Of a stretch of 10,429 nucleotides of DNA, positions 1 to 7,340 are shown one piece after another; the first letter of the stretch is position 1, and each line of letters starts with the position of its first letter. Below the pieces are notes generated by a model. That model was not told the DNA's origin, searched no databases, and saw only the letters and a program-made list of their open reading frames with translations. The stretch is taken from contig CAAAJI010000514.1 in the NCBI GenBank assembly GCA_900642245.1, forward strand, positions 24,479 to 34,907. Direction: 5' to 3'. A program made the position numbers and the translations under genes. Source of the stretch: Fragilaria radians. Lineage: Eukaryota > Bacillariophyta > Fragilariophyceae > Fragilariales > Fragilariaceae.

Positions 1-1360
1 AATATCTCTTGAGAGAAGCTTCAAGATTAACCAAGACTAACAGAACAACAATAAAATAGGTTATATTTTAGCTGTGTCTGCTTTCTATATCTCACCGTAG
101 AGCATATTGTACACCTTATCAGGCACGTTGAGAATTGTGCTTTATACGCCCAAGGTAAGCTTAAGGCAGTAAATTTTGATATTTCCTTAATTTGAATTGT
201 AGTATGTTGTTCATTTTTTACAGCGAAATATTCAATAAGTATGGGGTATAATTTATTAATTTGTTGCACTCATGCATTTTTATTTGAGTGACTTTGAGCC
301 AATACCTATTAGGTCATCTTTTTTAGTATAAAGGACGTCGATGACATTTTAATGTATGTTAGGGACGTATTCACGATTGAAAGTATTGTACAGTGTTTGA
401 GGTGTACCTCATTATAGTATGAAACAGTTTGTCATAATGAGATCCTTCTTCTACCTTCTTAATGAATCTGTGTTCAAATGGATAGCGCACTTTACTTTAT
501 GAGTGACTAGGGCTTGAAGATTGTATGATTCTTTGCCTATGCGATGACTAAATCTCTCCAAAATGCAAAAGGATATTTTCATTTTTTGTGGGACCAGGTT
601 CCACTGAAGAAAAAGCATACCAACAAATTGCTGAAACTTACCCTTCAAGTTTAAGTTTCTGCATTTCTTCTTTTTGGATATGCTTGAATATGAATTCAAG
701 ACTCTGTATATTTGCTCAGAATTAAAATGATGAGGATAGCCCCATGATTTCAGCAGCTTGACCTAACAGACTCTTGATTTTTCTCAGGCTAGGAAAGCTC
801 TGTAGTCTGTGGGATTTTTTTCGTCAATACGTCCCTTTTCCTTTTCTTTTCTTCATATGCCTTTCTCAAGAGCCAAATTCCTTGTGAAAAGCAGGTGAAG
901 ATTTTTTTAACTTGATTGTTAAATTATTTTTCATATCTGAATCAAATTTAAAAGGCATTATTTCTCTGAAGTGGAGAAATAAAATATCATTGCATCTTTT
1001 CAATACATTCTAAAAGTCATTTCAGTTGAAACAAGATCATTCCATGTTATCAACAAAACTACTTCTGTGTGAGTTGCGCATTGAAAACTTAAGAGCCTAT
1101 AGTCAAAAGTTAATGCTTTTCATTGGCAATATTTATATTCTATTTGTGAACTGCTGTTACCTTTTTATTCTCCTTATTGACATGGCAATAAATGCAGAGA
1201 GGAGAAAACACAAGGGAAGAAAAGAAATGTCTCTTCTGGCTCAAGGGATCAGCAGAACAACAGACTTTATACGAAGCAAAATACGTCAATCAGTATTGAA
1301 CAGAAATGCCTGTCATAAGTCAACTGACATAGATTCATTGGGTCGATGGATGTCTTAAAA
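1..1360. other. AT-rich non-coding region, no gene seen
   Basis: No convincing gene is visible in this 1.36 kb. The longest open frames are a minus-strand frame at 27-269, a minus-strand frame at 451-699 and a plus-strand frame at 1026-1358. They are 65 to 110 codons or so, AT-rich, without recognisable motifs, and the frame at 1026 opens with TTG rather than ATG. Small features include two copies of GGACGT about 30 bases apart (332 and 363) and an imperfect palindrome at 399-410, neither clearly functional. The right end presumably contains the promoter and 5' leader of the gene starting at 1477, but no core promoter can be placed with confidence. Confidence 0.6.
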
Positions 1361-1362
1361 AT
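1351..1362 (+). repeat. Left copy of a 12-base direct repeat flanking the gene at 1477
   Basis: The 12-mer TGTCTTAAAAAT occurs here and again at 2713-2724, just after the stop codon of the intervening gene. The match is exact over 12 bases and stops at both ends. It is AT-rich, so chance is possible, but its position on both sides of an intronless gene is worth recording. Confidence 0.5.
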
Positions 1363-1480
1363 GACTTTAATGTGGTCATGTTCTTTCTTTTCGGTTTTTT
1401 CTCGACATCGCTTGGTCATCGATGGACATTCAAACCGATTTGGAGTTATTGAGCTAACCATTCATTTTAAGCAACGATGA
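1361..1480 (+). promoter_or_regulatory. Candidate upstream ORF, stop overlaps the main start (ATGA)
   Basis: An ATG at 1361 opens a 39-codon frame (a second in-frame ATG is at 1370) that runs without a stop to TGA at 1478-1480. This TGA shares bases with the ATG of the downstream gene at 1477-1479, giving the tetranucleotide ATGA. The peptide (starts MTLMWSCSFF, ends HFKQR) has no recognised family. If the mRNA begins upstream of 1361, the arrangement would be compatible with termination-reinitiation or with repression by the upstream frame. Without a transcription start site this is only a possibility; the frame may equally lie outside the transcript. Confidence 0.3.
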
Positions 1481-2709
1481 TCAAACTAGTCGCTATAGGA
1501 TCGTGCGTAATTTTGCTTTGCCTTGTACTTCATCAACCGATTCTAATCAAGCGTCGATTAGAAGGTATCGTAAATGACTGGAGTTCTGACATCATGAACG
1601 AAGATGCAAATACTGCTAAGGAAAGTATTTACATACAAGATGATGGGACTCTCTACGTAACTCAAACGGAAGAGTCCCAAGCTTGCTCTTTCTTTGCAGA
1701 CTTACCTGGATTGCCAAAGAGAATCGAGGGAAAGCCTAGCAGGCTTCATTTCCACCTGGACGATTGTTCGGATGATCATTTGGGAATGAAACTCTCTGAG
1801 TATCTTGGACACTACTTGCTAGCAAATGCAGCTCAAATTCCATATACTATGACTTGTGGAAATGGTTCTGATGAAGATAAGGGATCAGTTATTGGGTTCT
1901 TACAGGTCAACAACTCAATCGCAGGGCCACCCCCTACCGATATGTCAGGTCATGTTTATTCAATGTATGATGTTTGCTTCAACTGCTATGGACTTAATTG
2001 GTGGTGTGATAGAGGGCTTGAATTAACCTATGACATCTTCAAGGAAAATATGTGGAGCTTAGCCACATCCACAGTTGGTGAGGAAGTTGAGTCAGAGGAT
2101 GCTGTCATTCATTTGAGATTAGGGGATGCACTCACGGGAGGTGTAGATGAAGGAACTGGATTGCTCCCATTCATGTTTTACTCTCGCCTCCTTAAGCTTG
2201 CAGAGTCCCAGTCTGGTCCTTTGCAAACCATATCTATAGTTACTCAAGTATTTGACGAGGAAACCGCTAGACCAGAGGATATCGAATCCATTAAAAGAAC
2301 TGAACTCATTGCTCAAGATTTTGTGGCATATCTAAGGGAATTCTTCCCTGATTCAATTGTTAAGTTGCATAACAGCATCTCAGACACCCCTTCTGTAGCT
2401 TACGTGCGGCTAACTAAGGCAAACAAAGTTGCTATTTGTGGCTCTTCTACCTTCTGCACTTATCCCGTGTTGGCGAATCCCAATTTAAAGTTCCTCTATG
2501 AATCACGCAAGCTCAACCCATGGGTTAATAGAATTGGATACCTAGAAAATGTGCGAACATTTGAGGCTCCTCTGCTAACCAACAACTACATAGGATCACT
2601 CACTGATGAACATGTGCTGATGTGGCTTCGAAATCAAAATCCAAACTCAAATGAGATCATCTTTAGCCCTCCTCTTATCCGTACTCCCAAGACCAAGTTT
2701 TTTGCTTAG
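1477..2709 (+). CDS. Putative secretory-pathway GT-B glycosyltransferase, fucosyltransferase-like
   Basis: Intronless 410-residue protein. The start is supported by an in-frame TAA at 1468-1470, two codons upstream, and by A at -3. Residues 4-19 are hydrophobic and followed by KRR at 26-28, which fits a signal anchor (type II Golgi protein) or a cleavable signal peptide. The rest is soluble and would be luminal; it has eight cysteines (70, 97, 127, 167, 170, 177, 321, 327), consistent with disulfides, and N-glycosylation sequons at N129 and N145. Two motifs suggest function: HLRLGD at 212-217, resembling the HxRxGD-type donor-binding motif of GT11 and related fucosyltransferases, and CGSSTFCTYPVLA at 321-333, in the place where those enzymes carry a second conserved Ser-rich motif. 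A tryptophan/cysteine-rich stretch at 167-178 (CFNCYGLNWWCD) is distinctive. The likely role is sugar transfer to glycans in the ER or Golgi; donor and acceptor cannot be told. The open frame is certain, the family assignment is moderate, and fucose specificity is weak. Confidence 0.72.
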   Translation: MIKLVAIGSCVILLCLVLHQPILIKRRLEGIVNDWSSDIMNEDANTAKESIYIQDDGTLYVTQTEESQACSFFADLPGLPKRIEGKPSRLHFHLDDCSDDHLGMKLSEYLGHYLLANAAQIPYTMTCGNGSDEDKGSVIGFLQVNNSIAGPPPTDMSGHVYSMYDVCFNCYGLNWWCDRGLELTYDIFKENMWSLATSTVGEEVESEDAVIHLRLGDALTGGVDEGTGLLPFMFYSRLLKLAESQSGPLQTISIVTQVFDEETARPEDIESIKRTELIAQDFVAYLREFFPDSIVKLHNSISDTPSVAYVRLTKANKVAICGSSTFCTYPVLANPNLKFLYESRKLNPWVNRIGYLENVRTFEAPLLTNNYIGSLTDEHVLMWLRNQNPNSNEIIFSPPLIRTPKTKFFA

Positions 2710-4721
2710 AAGTGTCTTAAAAATACATGTAACGTAACATTATATAATTTTATAGGACTCTCAATGAGAGAATGTGCCTAAAAACTTTGATTGAATAGCA
2801 TCAAAAATTCCCTGGTTAGACTCTAAAACACTGCGCTGAAGCAATGTTGGAGCATAGTGATGAGAATGCGGAATGTCAATATGTGCTACAGGGACCAATG
2901 AAAAAAGAAGGCTTGTTCAGATAAGATGTGCAGCAGCCGCATTCTGTGATGAGAGGACTTTATGATAAGTGATAAAATCAAATTTAGATTCCTTCTTTTT
3001 TGGAACTTGAAATCAAAGGCTATTTGATGTTGGTATGCAAGATGATTGAGCATGAATCATGGTAGCTCCTGTCATTTTTACGAAGTATTTTACCTTCTTT
3101 CCATTTAGGTAGCCTCAATAAACATACAAGTTGGACGCCTATAAGGCCTAAAACTCAGAATATTTCTCCAGATTCTGTCCTAAATATCAATACACTGTAG
3201 AATTTAAGCTTAATGAAGGAATTCATTGTCATCGCTTCACAAAAGGCATTGCTCCGAAAGATGAGTATGCCATGTGGGTTAAGTACGGTACAATCAACGT
3301 TATCTTTTACGCCGATACTGTGAGTAAAGTATCGGGATGAATGAAAGCAGATGTTTAGTTCTTTACCGAAGAGAAAAGGCATGAATTGAATGGCCACAGG
3401 GGGAAAGCATTGCCAATCAAAATGAAAAGAATTGTTGCTGAAACAAGAAAGCAAAAATATCAAATCAAATTGTAATTATATCACAATACCCTTAAAACGG
3501 GATATACCAGGTGATCAGTCCATTGGGTGAATAAAATGTCAGTAAAGTATATGGATGATTCTTTGTTCAAAATGAAGACAAAGACGTAGCTCAGTAGGAT
3601 TCTAAGCAGAAATATGCTTCGCATTTAATTAGAAGATCAATGTTATTCACAAAATAGAACAACAATAGTGGCATGAAAACACGAAAGAAATGACTAGATT
3701 AAGGAAGTAAACAAATATTGGCTCAAAGGAAATGTCAAGCAAAGATATTAATTTATAGAAAACTCTAAGGGAGGCTTAATGCACAAGGTAGGGTATCTGG
3801 AGGAAAGTTGAAAAGTAACCAAGAGCTCATGCTACACAATATTTGTCATGCAATTTACCATATGAGTCATTATAAAAATTAGCGTATTGCACAGGAAATC
3901 TATAGAGTATTGTTGGACCTTTAGGTTTAAGCCCATTTCACCTGACATTGCCATCCTTGAAGCGTAGGCGATGTAAAATAATTGTCTTCATCGTATCATT
4001 ATTACTGCAAGTGAAGCGTGCATTTAACTAATGTTAGGATATTGTTGTAATTTTGTCTGATAATTCAGATCATATATCATAGTTCAAAAGCAAAGAGTAA
4101 TGTATATGCTTAGAGTTATGGGCCATTATTAGAAGTTGTAAAAATTATCTTTTGAAATGCATTAATCAACAAGCCAAATCTTAAATGAGAGAAGAACAAA
4201 CATTTATGCCTTGCTTTCGGAAAGTGAACTTGTGAGTAAATACATTCGTATTGTTTTCCAATTTTACATGTATGAACAATATAGGATTGTTCAGATTCCG
4301 GTACAATTTCATAGTCAAAAAGCCTCAAAGGCTCATAGACTGACTTTTGTTCACAATCTGTATTAACTAGTTGAAGGTACACGGTCATAAATATCTTTAG
4401 ATATAGTACTATTTGATGACTCCTTGACACTTAAAGCATCCCTCGATTGCAAAAATGAACTGTGCATTCTCTTTTTCTATTGTCTCTGAATCATAAAATT
4501 AACTTTGATTTATTTGTATGATCAAATGTTAGTTTCATTAAGATTTTAAAACTATCTTCTAATGTTGGTTGCTATAAAGTTTTCTGCAGGGCCACTCTTT
4601 GACTTTCTTTTTTGTCTTCTTGACAAAGGGATTTGTGGATGGAATTTAGGTTCTTGGAGGGAAATTTGTTCGTCTTTGTTCTATTCGATCAGTAGAAACT
4701 CTACGGAGGCTACTGAGTAGC
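2710..4721. other. About 2 kb AT-rich intergenic region, no gene seen
   Basis: This stretch between two plus-strand genes contains only short open frames, the longest being minus-strand frames at 3155-3463 and 4116-4430 (about 100 codons each). Neither has recognisable motifs or the raised GC content seen in the real genes nearby. An AATAAA occurs at 3117-3122, some 400 bases after the upstream stop codon; whether it serves as a polyadenylation signal is unknown. A tRNA A-box-like string at 3587-3598 is not backed by a full tRNA fold. No transposon, long repeat or RNA gene was recognised. Confidence 0.55.
2713..2724 (+). repeat. Right copy of the 12-base direct repeat
   Basis: Exact copy of the 12-mer at 1351-1362, starting four bases after the stop codon of the glycosyltransferase-like gene. 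There is no A-tract between the stop codon and the repeat, so the classic layout of a retrocopied gene (poly-A then target-site duplication) is not seen. Confidence 0.5.
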
Positions 4722-4799
4722 ATGCTCAGAACTCAGAACTTCGAAAAATTTGTCACAAACGTCTTCCGACAGTTAGCTTTGTTCTTGATTCCAACATGA
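4722..4799 (+). promoter_or_regulatory. Candidate 25-codon upstream ORF, stop overlaps the main start (ATGA)
   Basis: ATG at 4722 opens a frame of 25 codons ending at TGA 4797-4799, which overlaps the main ATG at 4796-4798 as ATGA. The peptide begins MLRTQNFEKFVTNVFRQLAL. It is amphipathic with basic residues and one acidic residue (Glu8), so it looks like a targeting presequence, which raises the alternative that it is an N-terminus joined to the main gene by an unseen splicing event or lost by a frameshift. The sequence alone cannot separate an upstream regulatory frame from an alternative first exon or from chance. Confidence 0.35.
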
Positions 4800-5786
4800 G
4801 CTTCAGGTCTCACTTAATGCAACAATTTGCTGCCTTGGCTCGGCAGCAATCCAGACCGCCTATTGCTATTTCAGGCGTTTCACTCCAGAAGCGAGACCAT
4901 TATTCTACGTCAACCTCTGATTATGCATCAAGACAAACATCCAATAACCTTGATTCAACTTCTACCAGAAGCAATCCAGCCCTACCAGCAACTAAAATTA
5001 GACGTCATAGCTTCGAGGAGCAGAGACGACTAGAAGATGAAAGCTTAGTTCACAGTGATCGTATAGAGTTGCCCTTACCAGTGGTTGACAGTGATTTTCC
5101 CGAAACTGCGTCAACTCAAACAATATCCTACAATCCATTATCCATTCATCCCTATTGGAATCAAGATGTACGCCCAGCTTTGGACCGTGCGCTTCGCTTT
5201 GCAGAGCAGACAGTTGGTGGACAAATAGCCCTGTGTAGATTTGTTAGGATTGTTTCACGTGCTGCCATAGAATCACTCTCCCGAATAGCCTATCACATTG
5301 CAATGGAAAAGCACTTAAGAACAGATGTAGAGTCAGCCATAAAACTTGCAGAACGAAAAAAGGCAAAATGGATTCAGAGCTCCGCCTTTATTGTTGCACT
5401 TATGCGAGATCAACCCCCTCATGTCTTGGAGCACAGTGACATTAACTCGTTTCAAGAATTGCCATACATACCTCCCGCAAGTTCGATGCAGCTGGAGGAG
5501 GTAAGCTAGATTGATACTCAATTTGAAACGTTGAGGATGAATGCCTCACATTCTCCTGTTATGAAAGTTTGGTACAGCATACACTGTAATGAATAGCATT
5601 ATTTTGCGCCTGCGTCATGAACGCATCAGAGCGAAGCTAGTGACCGGTTCTATCATTCAAACGATTGCGTTCCGAAATCTGATTCATGCCGCTGATACAG
5701 AAAGAGTTGTATCGATGATTATGGTGAACAATAGGCTCGAAAATACTCCGGGAAGCGCAGACGCTTTGTGTGTAAACGATCTATGA
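4796..5786 (+). CDS. Two-exon gene for an unrecognised 307-aa protein, possibly mitochondrial
   Basis: I do not recognise this protein. Exon 1 is 4796-5500 (235 codons) and exon 2 is 5568-5786 (72 codons plus TGA), joined in phase 0 across a 67-base intron. The start has A at -3 (AACATGA), but the frame is open upstream to a TAG at 4718-4720 with no in-frame ATG, so this is the first available start. Residues 1-33 have five Arg/Lys and no acid, and MSFRSHLMQQFAALARQQSR could form an amphipathic helix, as in mitochondrial presequences. Residues 34-115 are Ser/Thr-rich and probably disordered. Residues 120-205 look helical, with an Arg/Lys-rich segment around 171-192. Exon 2 contains a basic helical segment (RLRHERIRAK) and ends in VNDL. 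Exon 2 is richer in GC and CpG than flanking DNA, which supports its being coding. If the intron were retained, the protein would stop after 237 residues. Function is unknown. Confidence 0.68.
5501..5567 (+). other. 67-base GT-AG spliceosomal intron
   Basis: The donor GAG|GTAAGC at 5501 is close to consensus. The acceptor is the AG at 5566-5567, after a pyrimidine-rich stretch at about 5542-5560, with CTCAC or CTCAA strings as possible branch sites. Splicing removes the in-frame TAG at 5507-5509 and joins exon 1 in phase 0 to an open frame that runs to 5786. The next AG (5577), with the same donor, leads to a stop after three codons (HTL then TAA), so it fits less well. Using 5577 in frame would need a weak donor, GTTCGA at 5481. 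The AAAG acceptor is a little unusual, which is the main reservation. Confidence 0.65.
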
Positions 5787-5863
5787 TTATTGTAAATTAT
5801 CCCCCACTGTTGTGATTTTAATCTAAGAATAACTTGCTCACAGCAAAGTGAAAGAATTTAGAA

Positions 5864-5938
5864 AAAGGGTAATGAACCCTTGATGTAGAGAGTGTAGAGC
5901 TCTAAAGTAACCAGATAATTTTTGATCCATTACCCTTT
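5864..5938. repeat. 75-bp element with 11-bp perfect inverted ends
   Basis: AAAGGGTAATG at 5864-5874 is the exact reverse complement of CATTACCCTTT at 5928-5938, with a 53-base interior that includes the palindrome AGAGCTCT at 5896-5903. It lies 77 bases after the stop codon of the two-exon gene. It could be a transcript 3'-end hairpin, a tiny non-autonomous element (MITE-like) or chance. No clear target-site duplication is visible at its edges. Confidence 0.45.
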
Positions 5939-6344
5939 GTTTGATTAGTTTGCTTCCACTAAACTCATGAGGCTCAATTTGTATATTCTGGTCTCATGCG
6001 GACTTTTCGGCATAGGATCTTGGATTGAAAACTTCAAAAGAGTTGGAGGGTGACATGTTTCAAATAATTTTAATCATAGTAAATTTGTTAAAATGATTAC
6101 AGAAACTTAGCTAGTGAAGTTGACTTATAATTAAAATTTGTAATATGTTTCAACTGGACAGTTAAGTTAATACTCTCCATGAATCGATGTTTAAAAATAT
6201 AGAATATCCTTATTCATTCCACTTAATTACATTAAAAGTAAGGGATGTCGCTGATACTGGTACACAATTATATCTGATGACCAATTTAACTATTTGTTTA
6301 TTGCTCAAAACGTCATGTAAATTCATTCACCAGGGTTTGTCATA

Positions 6345-6387
6345 CTCAGTATAAATTGATACTAGGAGCAAAATCTCATATACTGAG
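6345..6387. repeat. 9-bp inverted repeat
   Basis: CTCAGTATA at 6345-6353 pairs with TATACTGAG at 6379-6387 around a 25-base loop. A match this short is expected now and then in 10 kb of AT-rich DNA, so function is not implied. Confidence 0.35.
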
Positions 6388-6950
6388 CTGTTCTGAGGTG
6401 TAATTCTCAACCTTTTGCTGTTGTTGGCAACATTACCAGCTAAGGCTCTGAAAAATGTTCCTCCTGTTTTCCAGTAAGGCTCATTACAAACTTTGATATA
6501 GGATCATCTTTTTCCAGCGTAAAGCTGCTGGACTTGGGAAAGTAACAATGCACTCCGCTACTTCATCATTGCTAGAAGATAAGTCAATTTGTTGGTGACT
6601 TCTTGGCATTCACAGTCTCATCAGGCCTCAGGCAGTAAAATTGATTTATTCAAAATGAAATTCAAAATTTATTGAATATCCTCCTTCCTTGCTCATGACC
6701 TTGAATTACTTTTTTGCTTTGCTTTCACATTCTACAACAAAATGCCTTTGTTCAAGGCAATACTACTACCAATCATTATGAATTGAAAATGAAGAGAATT
6801 ATTGTCAACACTCACGCCACTAAATATTCCAATCTAATTGAGTTCACTTTACATTGTTAGAACTGCACTATTTACAGCAAACAAACTAGTAGTGGCTCCA
6901 AGTCTTGCTGAATTATCTATCTTGCTAGAAACAACGATTCAATGGAACTC

Positions 6951-6963
6951 TATATATATATAT
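6951..6963. repeat. Short TA dinucleotide run
   Basis: Six TA units plus a T, in intergenic DNA. It is a minor microsatellite with no evident function. Confidence 0.6.
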
Positions 6964-7340
6964 TATAAACGAGCATTGAAGCTCATTAAATTCCAAATTT
7001 TCGACAGTAAGCCGATAAGTCTACGACGACTAATTGGAAGAGAGAAAATGAGAGAAACATGCAGGAATCTTCAGTATTTCTTCTTGCAACGATAAAGAAT
7101 TGAGTTGATGTATACTTAGGTTCGCAAACATGGACAATCATTCCAATTCCATGGTTGCAAAGCAGCATTCAAGACTATCATATCAATCAATAATTTAGAA
7201 AATTTCACATCAGTGGGATTTCCTTAAACGCAAACCAGCCAGAATTGAGATCCTTTTCGCTAATGAAGCATCCGGGTCGTTTTCATACTTTTAGCAATCG
7301 CAAAATTTGACCAGGCTTGTATGTTATTCATGATGCAGAG

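Larger units (their letters stand above)
5787..7340. other. AT-rich intergenic region between convergent genes, no gene seen
   Basis: This 1.55 kb lies between the stop codons of two converging genes and so should hold both 3' ends. Open frames here (for example 6838-7095 plus, 6986-7168 minus) are short, AT-rich and lack motifs; the one at 6838 starts with a non-ATG codon. The region contains the inverted repeats at 5864-5938 and 6345-6387, a short TA run at 6951-6963, and a small 5-bp hairpin at 6514-6531. No RNA gene, transposon or regulatory element was recognised. Confidence 0.55.

Noticed and set aside
399..410. GAGGTGTACCTC imperfect palindrome
   Set aside because: Twelve bases, imperfect at its centre, isolated; chance is sufficient.
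27..699. Two minus-strand open frames (27-269 and 451-699)
   Set aside because: Short, without domains, and in AT-rich DNA where frames of this length occur by chance.
1026..1358. 110-codon plus-strand open frame
   Set aside because: It begins with TTG, is AT-rich and lacks recognisable motifs; it reads like chance ORF sequence.
3587..3598. TAGCTCAGTAGG, resembling a tRNA A-box
   Set aside because: The D-stem pairs only partly, no GTTCGA-like B-box follows at a suitable distance, and no cloverleaf can be drawn.
3155..4430. Two minus-strand open frames of about 100 codons (3155-3463 and 4116-4430)
   Set aside because: No motif or coding-type composition, and no splice or neighbour support.
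5481..5577. Alternative intron with donor GTTCGA at 5481 and acceptor CAG at 5577
   Set aside because: It keeps frame, but the donor is poor compared with GAG|GTAAGC at 5501, which also joins in frame through the acceptor at 5567.
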